64,000 nucleotides of DNA from Chryseobacterium sp. 36-9 (GCA_001898785.1 MKVE01000024.1:1-64000); one strand, 5' to 3'; positions 24,187 through 33,218 are shown, numbered from the stretch's first letter. Program-made: numbers and translations. The notes: generated by a model from the letters alone, not told the origin.

Positions 24187-26121
24187 TTAATTCTCTAATT
24201 GACTACCAAGATACTCCCATTCCTGCAAGGTCAAATCCAGCTCTTCTTTTATTTTATTGTAATTTTCCAAAACTTCTTCCGAAGGATTTTCTTTAGCAAA
24301 AGATGCTTCGAATTCTTCGATTTTCAGTTCCAGTTCAGAGATTTTTTCTTCTACTTTTTTAATTTTATTCTGGATGTTTTTTTGCTCTTTGCTGACAATG
24401 GTTGTGGATTGATTGTCAGTTGCTGGTTTTGATTCTTGAACCTTAGCTTTTGGAGCTTCAACCTCTTCTTTATGGAGTTTTGACCTTTCCGCAGAGATTT
24501 CCCTTATGCTTTCTTTTTGTCTGTATTCCAGATATTCATCAATGTTTCCAAGGAATTCTTTCATCTTTCCATCACGGAATTCAAAGATTTTATCAGACAA
24601 ACCTTGCAAAAATTCACGGTCGTGGGAAATAACGATTAATGTTCCTTCATATTTCTGAAGCGCTAATTTGATAATCTCCTTTGACTGGATATCCAAGTGG
24701 TTCGTAGGCTCATCCATAATCAATGTGTTGAACGGACGAAGCAACAATTTACAAAGCGCCAGACGGTTTCTCTCACCTCCGGAAAGAACTTTGGTTTTCT
24801 TAGTCACATCTTCACCTTGAAACAAGAAAGAACCTAAAAGGTCACGCACACGTGGTCTGGTTTCTTCCGTCGCAGAATCTTCTGCTTCCTGCAAAACGGT
24901 TTTCTCAGGCGTCAAAACTTCTTCCTGATTCTGTGCAAAATAACCGATGCTCACATTGTGACCAAGATTCCATTCTCCTGTATAATCTTTAATATCGCCG
25001 GCAAGAATCTTTGCTAAAGTGGTTTTTCCCTGCCCGTTTTGTCCCAAAAGAGAGATTCTGTCGCCACGTTCTATAAAGAAATCAACATTGTCAAAAATTT
25101 GCTTATCACCATATGCTTTTCCCAGATTTTTAGCTTCGAAAATTACTTTCCCCGGTGTTACAGACGGTTGAAAACGGATATTGAATTTAGAAACATCTTC
25201 ATTATCAATCTCGATTCTCTCTATTTTATCTAGTTTTTTGATTAATGATTGGGCAAAAGAAGCTTTAGTCGCACTCGCACGGAACTTGTTGATGTTGTCT
25301 TCCATCTGCTTGATTTCCGCATCCTGGTTTTTCTTGGCTTGTGCCAACTTTTCTCGGCGTTCTTTTCTCAGTTCCAGATATTTGGAGTAGTTGGCTTTGT
25401 AGTCATCAATTTTTTTATTATTAACATCAAAAGTTCTGTTGCATATCGAAGTCATAAACTGTTTATCGTGACTTACCAAGACAATCGAACCTGGATAATC
25501 TTTCAGGAAATTCTCCAACCAAATGATAGATTCCATATCTAGGTGGTTGGTAGGCTCATCCAGAAGCATGAGGTCGTTTTTCTGAAGAAGTAGTTTTGCC
25601 AGCTCAATTCTCATTCTCCAACCTCCGGAAAACTCATCAGTGATTTTTTGAAAATCGTCTGCTTTGAAACCCAAACCAAACAGCACTTTCTCCACATCGC
25701 CTTCAAGATTGTAAGCATCATGATTCATTAATAGGTCATTCAGTTCCGTCATTCTGACAATCAGATCAGAATAAGCGTCACTTTCGTAATCGGTTCTGAT
25801 AGCTAACTGGTGATTGACATCTTCCAGCTCATTTTTCATCGCATTGATCTGTTCATAAGCCTGCATTGTCTCATCCCAAACAGTTCTTCCTTTTACAAAA
25901 TCAAGATCTTGCTTTAAGAAACCAATCGTGATATTTCCTTCAGGGACTACCGTGCCTTCATAAAAATTGATTTCTCCGGAAAGGATTTTAAGAAGTGTGG
26001 ATTTTCCGGCTCCATTCTTACCAACCAACCCAATCTTGTCATCTTTTTTGATGGTAAAATTGACGTCCCGGAAAAGATAATTTCCTGCGTGATGTAATCC
26101 TAATCCTTGTGCCGATATCAT
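24187..26121 (-). CDS. ABC-F family ATPase (ribosome-associated)
   Basis: A 644-residue soluble protein with two ABC ATPase domains and no membrane domain. Domain 1: Walker A GLVGKNGAGKSTLLK, signature FSGGWRMRIELAKLLL and Walker B LMLLDEPTNHLDMESI. The ABC-F linker follows, with DDYKANYSKYLELRKERREK. Domain 2: Walker A GQNGQGKTTLAK, signature LSGGERNRLALCKLLL and Walker B LIMDEPTNHLDIQSKE. A charged C-terminal coiled coil ends the protein. ABC-F proteins act on the ribosomal E site as translation factors or antibiotic-resistance proteins; this looks like a Uup/EttA-type housekeeping member rather than a known resistance form. Confidence 0.92.
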   Translation of the reverse strand: MISAQGLGLHHAGNYLFRDVNFTIKKDDKIGLVGKNGAGKSTLLKILSGEINFYEGTVVPEGNITIGFLKQDLDFVKGRTVWDETMQAYEQINAMKNELEDVNHQLAIRTDYESDAYSDLIVRMTELNDLLMNHDAYNLEGDVEKVLFGLGFKADDFQKITDEFSGGWRMRIELAKLLLQKNDLMLLDEPTNHLDMESIIWLENFLKDYPGSIVLVSHDKQFMTSICNRTFDVNNKKIDDYKANYSKYLELRKERREKLAQAKKNQDAEIKQMEDNINKFRASATKASFAQSLIKKLDKIERIEIDNEDVSKFNIRFQPSVTPGKVIFEAKNLGKAYGDKQIFDNVDFFIERGDRISLLGQNGQGKTTLAKILAGDIKDYTGEWNLGHNVSIGYFAQNQEEVLTPEKTVLQEAEDSATEETRPRVRDLLGSFLFQGEDVTKKTKVLSGGERNRLALCKLLLRPFNTLIMDEPTNHLDIQSKEIIKLALQKYEGTLIVISHDREFLQGLSDKIFEFRDGKMKEFLGNIDEYLEYRQKESIREISAERSKLHKEEVEAPKAKVQESKPATDNQSTTIVSKEQKNIQNKIKKVEEKISELELKIEEFEASFAKENPSEEVLENYNKIKEELDLTLQEWEYLGSQLEN

Positions 26122-26244
26122 TGTAGTATATGTTTAAATTTCAATTGGCAAAAGTAGGGTTTAATTGAAGATGAATCAAGAGAAAAGAATAAAGAGAGAA
26201 GACTCTGAAAATTGAGACTAAAAGTCTTTTGAAGTACTAAGTTT

Positions 26245-26412
26245 CTCGCAGCCCGACTTATCTCTGATTCTTTATTTATTTTTATTTGAATCGATGAACC
26301 GCTTCGCTAGGTTTGAGCGGAAATCCTTTTTACGCAACGCAGTGGAGTAAAAAGATTGGGAGTCCTTCGACAGGCTCAGGATAAACTACAGGCGGATAAA
26401 GCTGCCCAAATA
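26245..26412. repeat. Dispersed intergenic palindromic repeat, copy B2 (inverted)
   Basis: This accounts for most of the 388-bp gap between the ABC-F and deoxyhypusine-synthase-like genes. Read on the minus strand it carries the same blocks in the same order as B1: TTTGGGCAGCTT, ATCCGCC, CTCCCAATCTTTTT, CGTTGCGTAAAAAGGA, TTCCGCTCAA and AGTCGGGCTGCG. Two insertions are present, one of them containing CCTTCGACAGGCTCAGG. No ORF is convincing in the gap; the last 50 bp are promoter. Confidence 0.75.
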
Positions 26413-26462
26413 AGTATTAATGTAATTGCGAGAGCCTCAATCTGACAAAGAAATGTTAATTA

Positions 26463-26493
26463 TTGTCATTAAAGAAGCAAAAACTTATCTTTG
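26463..26493 (+). promoter_or_regulatory. Promoter of the deoxyhypusine-synthase-like gene
   Basis: -33-type TTG at 26463-26465, 20-bp spacer, perfect -7 box TATCTTTG at 26486-26493. The start codon at 26510 leaves a very short leader and argues against the longer reading frame that begins at 26426, upstream of the promoter. Confidence 0.7.
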
Positions 26494-26509
26494 CAAAAAT
26501 TTTTATAAA

Positions 26510-27484
26510 ATGAGTAAGCCGATTTCGGAATTTATAGAAAAGTACTATTTGCACTTCAATGCAGCTGCGTTGGTAGATGCTTCCAAAGGTTATGTTGCTC
26601 ACCTGAAAGATGGCGGCAAAATGATGGTAACATTGGCTGGAGCGATGTCAACTGCTGAACTTGGGAAAATTTTTGCCGAGATGATTCGTCAGGATAAAGT
26701 GGATTTTATTTCTTGTACAGGAGCCAACCTGGAAGAAGACCTTATGAATCTTGTTGCACATTCGCATTATGAAAGAGTTCCTCATTACCGAGACCTGACG
26801 CCGCAGGAAGAATGGGCCCTTCTGGAAAGAGGACTAAACAGGGTTACTGATACTTGTATCCCGGAAGAAGAGGCTTTCAGAAGATTGCAGAAACACATCT
26901 ATGAAATCTGGAAAGATGCTGATAATAATGGCGAAAGATATTTTCCACACGAGTATATGTACAAAATGATTCTTTCTGGTGTTCTTGAGCAGTATTATGA
27001 GATCCCGAGAGAAAACTCATGGATGATTGCTGCGGCTGAGAAGAATTTGCCAATCGTAGTTCCGGGATGGGAAGACTCTACAATGGGTAATATTTTTGCA
27101 TCCTATTGTATCAAAGGCGATTTGAAATTCTCTACAATGAAATCTGGAATTGAGTATATGGCTTATCTTGCTGACTGGTACACAAAAAATTCAGATGGAA
27201 AAGGGGTTGGGTTCTTTCAAATTGGGGGAGGAATTGCCGGAGATTTTCCAATCTGTGTGGTGCCGATGCTTTATCAGGATATGGAAATGCACGATATTCC
27301 TTTCTGGAGTTATTTCTGTCAGATTTCTGATTCTACAACTTCTTACGGATCATATTCCGGTGCAGTTCCGAATGAAAAAATCACTTGGGGGAAACTGGAT
27401 ATCACAACACCAAAATTCATTGTTGAAAGTGATGCTACCATCTGTGCACCTTTGATGTTCAGCTATATTCTGGAGAATTCTTAA
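26510..27484 (+). CDS. Deoxyhypusine synthase family protein
   Basis: A 324-residue NAD-dependent enzyme of the deoxyhypusine synthase fold. Visible family segments: TLAGAMSTAELGKIFAEMI, FISCTGANLEEDLMNLV, PIVVPGWEDSTMGNIFASYC, GGGIAGDFPICVVPML and, near the end, PNEKITWGKLDI. The Lys in WGK (about residue 295) matches the lysine that forms the covalent aminobutyl intermediate in eukaryotic DHS. Bacteria lack the eIF5A substrate, so a polyamine (for example homospermidine- or aminobutyl-transfer) reaction is more likely. The start is set by the promoter just upstream. Confidence 0.9.
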   Translation: MSKPISEFIEKYYLHFNAAALVDASKGYVAHLKDGGKMMVTLAGAMSTAELGKIFAEMIRQDKVDFISCTGANLEEDLMNLVAHSHYERVPHYRDLTPQEEWALLERGLNRVTDTCIPEEEAFRRLQKHIYEIWKDADNNGERYFPHEYMYKMILSGVLEQYYEIPRENSWMIAAAEKNLPIVVPGWEDSTMGNIFASYCIKGDLKFSTMKSGIEYMAYLADWYTKNSDGKGVGFFQIGGGIAGDFPICVVPMLYQDMEMHDIPFWSYFCQISDSTTSYGSYSGAVPNEKITWGKLDITTPKFIVESDATICAPLMFSYILENS

Positions 27485-27502
27485 TTATAAGTCATAAAAA
27501 AT

Positions 27503-27532
27503 AAAAAAGCGTTCAATTCTGAACGCTTTTTT
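27503..27532 (+). terminator. Terminator of the deoxyhypusine-synthase-like gene
   Basis: A-run, stem GCGTTC (27509-27514) / GAACGC (27521-27526), T-run. The A/T flanks extend the stem and could serve both strands. Confidence 0.85.
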
Positions 27533-27550
27533 ATGATTGAATTTGAATAT

Positions 27551-27697
27551 TTAATCAAGAGAATTAAGCAATACAATATACCTGTAAGCAAAAATCGCTT
27601 TCTGGATTTTTGTCAGTTTCGTAGGATCTTTTTTGCTGTATTTTGGTAAAATACGTTTGTTGACACCATTTAGAAATCTGAAAAATGCTTTTTTCAT
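27551..27697 (-). CDS. Small basic conserved protein (48 aa)
   Basis: A 48-codon ORF starting MKKAFFRFLNGVNKRILPK and ending FAYRYIVLLNSLD. It is strongly basic in the middle (YSKKDPTKLTKIQK) with a short hydrophobic C-terminal segment. I recall similar short proteins beginning MKK-FF--NxVNK-ILPKYSKKDP in other Flavobacteriia, which supports it being real although no function is known. It lies between a convergent terminator and the DUF493 gene on the same strand, with 61 bp to the latter, so it may be the last gene of that unit. Confidence 0.7.
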   Translation of the reverse strand: MKKAFFRFLNGVNKRILPKYSKKDPTKLTKIQKAIFAYRYIVLLNSLD

Positions 27698-27758
27698 ATT
27701 ACTTATTTTATTTGAATAAGTTACAATTTCTGCGCCGTAATTTGAAGTTGATAATTTA

Positions 27759-28064
27759 TCACAGCATCATTACATTTTCTATTGCCGCTACCTTTTTATA
27801 GATGCTGATAACCTGGTCAGCATCCAATACAAAGCAATTGATGGATACGGAAGTATATTTTCCATTGGAACTTTCTCTGTTGGCCAGAGTGTATTTGAGA
27901 TTGTCAAAAACTCTTAGAATTTCTGTGATCTTTTCCGAATCACTTGTAATTATGAATTTGAAAAGATATTCTTCCGGGAAATTATGCTGTTGTTCTAACT
28001 TTTCTTTAAGAGACTTATAAAAATCTTCTGGATTTGCATGGTTGCTTTCTATAATATTTGCCAT
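27759..28064 (-). CDS. DUF493 (YbeD-like) protein
   Basis: A 101-residue soluble protein of the DUF493 family, with an ACT-like alpha/beta fold. Signatures: NPEDFYKSLKEKLEQQHNFPEEYLFKFI in the first third, then the NGKYTSVSINCFVLDADQVISIYKKVAAI strand-helix region. YbeD of E. coli belongs to the same family and is proposed to be regulatory, lying next to lipoyl-synthesis genes, but no such genes are nearby here. It is downstream of ferritin, from which it is separated by a terminator-like hairpin. Confidence 0.85.
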   Translation of the reverse strand: MANIIESNHANPEDFYKSLKEKLEQQHNFPEEYLFKFIITSDSEKITEILRVFDNLKYTLANRESSNGKYTSVSINCFVLDADQVISIYKKVAAIENVMML

Positions 28065-28088
28065 TATTCTGTTTTATAATAAATTAAA

Positions 28089-28111
28089 ATCTCCGAAAAA
28101 AATTCGGAGAT
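28089..28111 (-). terminator. Hairpin after ferritin gene
   Basis: Perfect 9-bp stem ATCTCCGAA (28089-28097) / TTCGGAGAT (28103-28111) located 25 bp past the ferritin stop on the minus strand. The following T-run is weak, so it may be a partial terminator or mRNA end. Confidence 0.6.
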
Positions 28112-28136
28112 CAAAGTTACTATATTTATTTATCTT

Positions 28137-28691
28137 TTATGATGGATTTTCAGCGGTTGCTGTCTGAGGAAGAGAAACTTCGTCTGGAGCAGCTTCTAAC
28201 GCTTTGTCCAAAGTGAATAATGATTCATCAGTTGCTTGGTCACCGCCTGCAATTTTAAGCTTATCAATCAGTTCTAAAGCTAATTTTTCTTCTTCAATCT
28301 GTTCTTTTACAAACCATTGCATAAAATTCCATGTTGCCCAATCTTTTTCCTGGAAAGCGAGATCCACAATATTATAAATTGCTGTGGTATTATCAACCTC
28401 GTGCTGAAAAACCTTATTAAAGCAGTCGGTTAAATTTTGTGGATTTTCTGGCGGAGCAGGAATAGCTTCGACTTTTGCTTCCCCGCCTCTGTCCAATATG
28501 TATCTCATAAATTTGATCATATGATTTCTTTCTTCCTGAGAATGTCTGTATAGGAAATTGGCAATTCCGCCGTAACCTTTGACGTCAGCCCAGCACCCAT
28601 AAGAAAGAAAGATTTGTGAAGCATGCGCTTCTTTGGTCATTTGTTTAATTAATGCAGTTTGCATCTGATTGGATAGTCTGTTGGTATTCAT
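28137..28691 (-). CDS. ftnA: Non-haem ferritin
   Basis: A 184-residue ferritin that stores iron as a ferric core inside a 24-subunit shell. The di-iron site residues are in place: Glu in MTKEAHASQIFLSYG, SQEERNHMIKFM (ExxH), the EVDNT segment and WFVKEQIEEEKLALELID. A C-terminal extension of about 25 residues (EAAPDEVSLPQTATAENPS) goes beyond the core fold. I chose MNTNRLSNQMQTAL at 28691; the longer frame from 28730 adds an unconserved hydrophobic stretch. Confidence 0.92.
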   Translation of the reverse strand: MNTNRLSNQMQTALIKQMTKEAHASQIFLSYGCWADVKGYGGIANFLYRHSQEERNHMIKFMRYILDRGGEAKVEAIPAPPENPQNLTDCFNKVFQHEVDNTTAIYNIVDLAFQEKDWATWNFMQWFVKEQIEEEKLALELIDKLKIAGGDQATDESLFTLDKALEAAPDEVSLPQTATAENPS

Positions 28692-28891
28692 AAACTTTGT
28701 ATTAGTTATTATTATGTTAAATGTAAGCAATGATTAATTACTCATTTCGAAGCAATAAGAATTGATATTTCTAAAAAAATCAAATATTGAGCCAAAAAAA
28801 GGGGATGTTTTTTGTGGTGTTTAAATAGATATAATTCCTTTATTTAATTTTATTTATCTGATTTTCAGTATTATAAATGTATTTTAGTAAA

Positions 28892-28927
28892 TATTAACAT
28901 TGTGTTAATAAAAATTTTTATATTCGG
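28892..28927 (+). promoter_or_regulatory. SusC promoter region with palindrome
   Basis: Perfect 8-bp inverted repeat TATTAACA (28892-28899), TTG, TGTTAATA (28903-28910). The central TTG would be the -33 element, with a -7-like TATATTCG at 28920-28927 after a 17-bp spacer. A dyad over the -33 site is a good place for a repressor or activator, yet no regulator gene is present in the locus. Confidence 0.45.
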
Positions 28928-28956
28928 AGAATAAGAAAATAATACATAAGAATATT

Positions 28957-31764
28957 ATGAGAAAAAATTATGTTAAATTACCATTGTTGATCGCTGCTTT
29001 GTACTTTGGCGGTGATTTGCATGCGCAATCCACACAAGATACTGTTACAAAAGAGAACAAAATCGAAGAAGTTGTTGTGATTGGATATGGGACGCAGAAG
29101 AAAGAGAATGTTACAGGAAGTATTGGTGTTATTACTGCCAAGGATTTAGCCGATAGGCCTAATTCCAACCCTTTGAGTTCAGTGCAAGGTAAAGCTTCCG
29201 GAGTTCAGATTTTTAACTCAGGAAGACCGGGAGAATCGCCCAGAGTAGACATTAGAGGTATTGGCTCAATCACGGGAAGTACTGTATATATTGTGGATGG
29301 TTCTATTACAACAGATATTTCGTATCTGAATCCACAAGATATTGAATCGATGAGTATTTTAAAGGATCCGTCCAGTTTAGCGATATTTGGAGCTCAAGCT
29401 GGTAACGGTGCTGTCATTATCAAAACAAAGAGTGGTAAAGGAAAACCTACCTTCAACGTAAACTCTTATTTGGGAATAAAAACAATTACTAATATTCCTA
29501 AAATGGTCAATTCTGATCAATATATTGAGCTATACAATGAAAAGTTGTTGAATGACAATGGTTCTTCTGCGGGCTCGATTACAAGAGCAAATTATCCTGC
29601 CAACACAAACTGGTTTAAAGAGGTTTTCCGTACCAGTGCAATCAATTCAAATGATTTTTCAGCTTCTGGTAGTATAGGGAAACTGAATTACTACGGAAGC
29701 GTTAGTTATTTACAAGATGAGGGCAACTTAGCTGCCGGAAGAGGTGTAAATTCTGGAAGTAATTTTAATAGATTTACTGTAAGAGGTAATTTGAGTTATA
29801 AAATTACGGATAATATTACAATTGGTGACAATTTTACATTTTCCAAGATGTTGACCAATGCAGCCAACAATCCTTTGCTCAATGCATACAATGCTCCGCC
29901 ATTATATTATCCGATAGATCCTGCTACAGGCACTTACCAATATTTTACATTAGTTACGGTGAATAATCCGAGAGCACAGCTTGATCTTTTCAGATCTCAG
30001 AACAGACAACAGAGACTTTTAAACAATGTTTGGGCCGAGGTTAAGTTCTTAAAGGATTTTACCTTCAGAAGTAGTTTGACAAATGATAACTTGAATTCCA
30101 ACCTTTATGAATACACTCCTGCTATTACATATATTCCGCAACCTAGCCAGTCAAGCTTAGTAACAAGAGATTCTAGAAACAGGGATTATGTTTGGGATAC
30201 AACGTTGAATTGGAAAAGAGCTTTTGGCGACCATAACTTAGATGTACTTGCAGGCTATTCTCAAACTCAGAATTATTATAATCAAGTTTACAGAAGTGCC
30301 GCTAATGTGAATTATGATGGAACGAATGGCTCATTAGATATTGGTAATGGTACCAATGCTTTTGAGGTTAATATGTATGATGTTGTTAGAAATGTAGTTC
30401 CAACATTAAGTAGAATTCAATCTGTTTTTGGTAGAATTAATTATGACTATCAGGGACGTTATCTTATTAATGGATCTATTCGTAGAGATGGATCCTCCAA
30501 CTTTAGTGAAAACAGAAATGAAGTTTTTCCTTCAGTAAGTGCAGGTTGGGTTGTTTCAAAGGAATCTTTCATGGGAGATCAGAACATTTTTAGTCTATTA
30601 AAGCTACGCGGTAGCTGGGGTAGAACAGGAAATCCAAATGTGCCGCCCGGACAATATGACTTATTTATTACAAATATTAATGCAGGTGCCTATTATGGCT
30701 CAACAGGTAGTCCAGCAACAACTATAGATCAAATTGTAGATAATTCCATATCTTGGGAAATTACAACAGGTAAGGATTTCGGAGTTGAGATGGCTTTCCT
30801 TAATAATAGTTTAAAATTGGAAGCAACCTATTTTGATAAAGATACAAAGGATGTAGTTTATGGTGTAGTACAAGGAACTGTCTCTGGTGCTAGTAACTGG
30901 GCTAGCTATGTAACTAATGCCTTCTCTTTTAATAATAAAGGTTTCGAGCTATCCTTGAACTATGATAAAAAGCTCTCAGAAAAAGTGAGAATAGGTTTTT
31001 ATGGTAATTTCACATCTTTGAAAAACGAGATCACATCTGTTTTTGGTGGTTCTTATGCTAACGCCGGAGCAAGTTTATTTGGTAATCAGATTATTAGATT
31101 ACAAGCTGGTCAGGCTGTTGGTTCTTACTACGGTTATGATGTTGCTGGGGTATTCCAGACTGATGCCGAAGCTGCTGCATCAGGACAAACAGGAGCTAAA
31201 GCTGGATGGTTCAAATTCACAGATAGAGATGGTAATGGGATTATTGATGAGAGAGATAAAACGTTTTTGGGAAGTCCAGTACCAAAAGGAACCTATGGAT
31301 TTGGATTTAATATGAATATTTCGAATTTTGATTTTGCAATCGATTTTCAAGGTGTTTTCGGAAACAAAATTTATAATTACAATAGAGAACAAAGATATGG
31401 TAATGAAAGCTGGGATTTAGATTTTTATAACAATAGATGGCATGGTGCTGGTACATCCAGTAGCTATTCAATGGTAACCAATAATCAGTCTGTAATTCTT
31501 CCAAGTAGCTTTTATGTAGAAGATGGGGCTTATTTCCGAATTAGAAATATCCAAGTTGGCTACACTTTACCAAAAGGTTTCTCAAATATGCCAAACTTCA
31601 CTAAAGTCAGACTATACCTTAGTGCACAAAATCCTTGGACGACTTTTAAATACAATGGTTTCTCACCTGAAATTAATAATACGGATAGAGTACAGATGGG
31701 TATTGATAACAATATTTATCCTTTATCTGCAATCTATACATTGGGTGCGAACATAACTTTTTAA
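28957..31764 (+). CDS. susC: SusC/RagA-family TonB-dependent transporter
   Basis: A 935-residue outer-membrane beta-barrel importing glycan oligomers. It starts with a signal peptide ending GGDLHAQ. Next come the TonB box and plug IEEVVVIGYGTQKKENVTGS, SSVQGKASGVQIFNSGRPGE and VDGSI ... NPQDIESMSILKDPSSLAIFGAQAGNGAVIIKTK. The barrel ends with aromatic strands, finishing in LGANITF. The usual N-terminal carboxypeptidase-like (CarboxypepD_reg-like) domain is missing, so this is a short SusC. It is followed 10 bp later by susD. Outer-membrane location and pairing with SusD are family knowledge; the beta-1,2-glucan substrate is inferred from the enzymes downstream. Confidence 0.93.
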   Translation: MRKNYVKLPLLIAALYFGGDLHAQSTQDTVTKENKIEEVVVIGYGTQKKENVTGSIGVITAKDLADRPNSNPLSSVQGKASGVQIFNSGRPGESPRVDIRGIGSITGSTVYIVDGSITTDISYLNPQDIESMSILKDPSSLAIFGAQAGNGAVIIKTKSGKGKPTFNVNSYLGIKTITNIPKMVNSDQYIELYNEKLLNDNGSSAGSITRANYPANTNWFKEVFRTSAINSNDFSASGSIGKLNYYGSVSYLQDEGNLAAGRGVNSGSNFNRFTVRGNLSYKITDNITIGDNFTFSKMLTNAANNPLLNAYNAPPLYYPIDPATGTYQYFTLVTVNNPRAQLDLFRSQNRQQRLLNNVWAEVKFLKDFTFRSSLTNDNLNSNLYEYTPAITYIPQPSQSSLVTRDSRNRDYVWDTTLNWKRAFGDHNLDVLAGYSQTQNYYNQVYRSAANVNYDGTNGSLDIGNGTNAFEVNMYDVVRNVVPTLSRIQSVFGRINYDYQGRYLINGSIRRDGSSNFSENRNEVFPSVSAGWVVSKESFMGDQNIFSLLKLRGSWGRTGNPNVPPGQYDLFITNINAGAYYGSTGSPATTIDQIVDNSISWEITTGKDFGVEMAFLNNSLKLEATYFDKDTKDVVYGVVQGTVSGASNWASYVTNAFSFNNKGFELSLNYDKKLSEKVRIGFYGNFTSLKNEITSVFGGSYANAGASLFGNQIIRLQAGQAVGSYYGYDVAGVFQTDAEAAASGQTGAKAGWFKFTDRDGNGIIDERDKTFLGSPVPKGTYGFGFNMNISNFDFAIDFQGVFGNKIYNYNREQRYGNESWDLDFYNNRWHGAGTSSSYSMVTNNQSVILPSSFYVEDGAYFRIRNIQVGYTLPKGFSNMPNFTKVRLYLSAQNPWTTFKYNGFSPEINNTDRVQMGIDNNIYPLSAIYTLGANITF

Positions 31765-31774
31765 TTAGAAAATC

Positions 31775-33199
31775 ATGAAAAAAATATTTTTATCGATCAC
31801 AATATTTGCTCTTTTTGCTGGATGTAAAGATGAATATCTAGATGTGGAACAACCAAACCGTGTCAAAGCAGATGCTTTTTTTACAACCCAAGAAGACGCT
31901 ATGCTTGCTACCAATGCTATTTATAGTTCATTGAGAAGCTGGGAAAACTCAGCATTTCCTGCACAATATGTTTTTGGAGTTCCTGCTGATGATGTGGAAA
32001 AAGGTTCTAACCCTGGTGATGCCTCGTTTATAAATGCTTATGATCAATTTACCTTTACAGCAAGTGATGGCGGTGTAGAAGGTTACTGGATTGGGCAATG
32101 GCAATTTGTTAACAGATGTAATCAGGTTATCACCAATGTACCTGCTATTAATATGGACGGGGCTTTGAAAAACAGATTAATTGCCGAAGCGAAAATGCTG
32201 AGAGCCTATTTTTATTTTAATCTTGTCAGAATTTACGGAGGTGTTCCAATTTTTGATGGATTACCAGCTGATAAGAACTACAATATACCAAGAAATTCAG
32301 TAGATGAAGTATATAATTTCATCATATCAGATCTTACTGCAGCAGCAGGTGTACTTCCACAATCGTATGATGCTGCCAACTTAGGAAGAGTAACAAAAGG
32401 GGCAGCATTAGGTCTTTTATCCAAAGTTTATCTTTATAAAAAAGATTGGCAAAAAGCTTATGATACTTCTAATCAGGTAATTGCTTTGGGATACTCATTA
32501 GATCCGGATTTCAATCATCTATTTCGTCCAGCCGGAGAATTTGGATCAGAGTCGGTATTTGAAGTAAATTGTGAGTGTTCAGCGCAATTTGGAGGTAGTC
32601 AGTATGCCGAAGTCCAAGGGGTTAGAAATCAATTTGGCTGGGGCTTTTTTACACCGACTCAAGCTTTGGAAAATGCTTTTGAATCAGGCGATATAAGAAA
32701 AGAGCTGACTATTTTGAGAGAAGGTGAAACGACACCAGAAGGTGATTTGATCAAAAAAGGAGATCCGCAAGCTGGGAATTCTTGGAATCAAAAAGTTTAT
32801 GTCCCGACATCTTTAAATAATAATGCTTGTGGATACGGATCAATTCAAAATATTAGAATATTAAGATTTGCCGAAATTCTGCTAATTAATGCAGAAGCTG
32901 CTAATGAACTTGGAAATACATCTGTTGCTATTACAAACTTAAATAAGGTCAGAACTAGAGCTTCATTACCAGGAACTACTGCGTCCACACAATCTGCCTT
33001 AAGAACAGTAATCTGGCACGAAAGACGAGTTGAGCTGGCAATGGAAGGAGACCGATTTGTTGATCTTGTTAGAACAGGACAAGCTGCAACTGTATTAGCA
33101 CCTTACGGTTTCAAATCTAATAAAAATGAAGTTTTCCCTATTCCATTGAATTCAATAAATCAAAGTAATGGTGTCTTGACTCAGAATCCAGGATATTAA
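31775..33199 (+). CDS. susD: SusD/RagB-family glycan-binding lipoprotein
   Basis: A 474-residue surface lipoprotein that caps the SusC barrel and captures oligosaccharides. The lipoprotein signal is IFALFAGC with Cys at about residue 17, followed by KDEYLDVEQPNR. The TPR-like helices include IAEAKMLRAYFYFNLVRIYGGVPIF and KGAALGLLSKVYLYKKDWQKAYD. The C-terminal part has LRFAEILLINAEAANELG, WHERRVELAMEGDRFVDLVRTG and the end SINQSNGVLTQNPGY, all typical. It is co-transcribed with susC and followed by a strong terminator. Confidence 0.93.
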   Translation: MKKIFLSITIFALFAGCKDEYLDVEQPNRVKADAFFTTQEDAMLATNAIYSSLRSWENSAFPAQYVFGVPADDVEKGSNPGDASFINAYDQFTFTASDGGVEGYWIGQWQFVNRCNQVITNVPAINMDGALKNRLIAEAKMLRAYFYFNLVRIYGGVPIFDGLPADKNYNIPRNSVDEVYNFIISDLTAAAGVLPQSYDAANLGRVTKGAALGLLSKVYLYKKDWQKAYDTSNQVIALGYSLDPDFNHLFRPAGEFGSESVFEVNCECSAQFGGSQYAEVQGVRNQFGWGFFTPTQALENAFESGDIRKELTILREGETTPEGDLIKKGDPQAGNSWNQKVYVPTSLNNNACGYGSIQNIRILRFAEILLINAEAANELGNTSVAITNLNKVRTRASLPGTTASTQSALRTVIWHERRVELAMEGDRFVDLVRTGQAATVLAPYGFKSNKNEVFPIPLNSINQSNGVLTQNPGY

Positions 33200-33218
33200 T
33201 ATTTTGTTTTTACATATT

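Noticed and set aside
26426-26509. Upstream extension of the deoxyhypusine-synthase-like gene
   Set aside because: The promoter (26463-26493) lies inside the extension, so the true start is the ATG at 26510.
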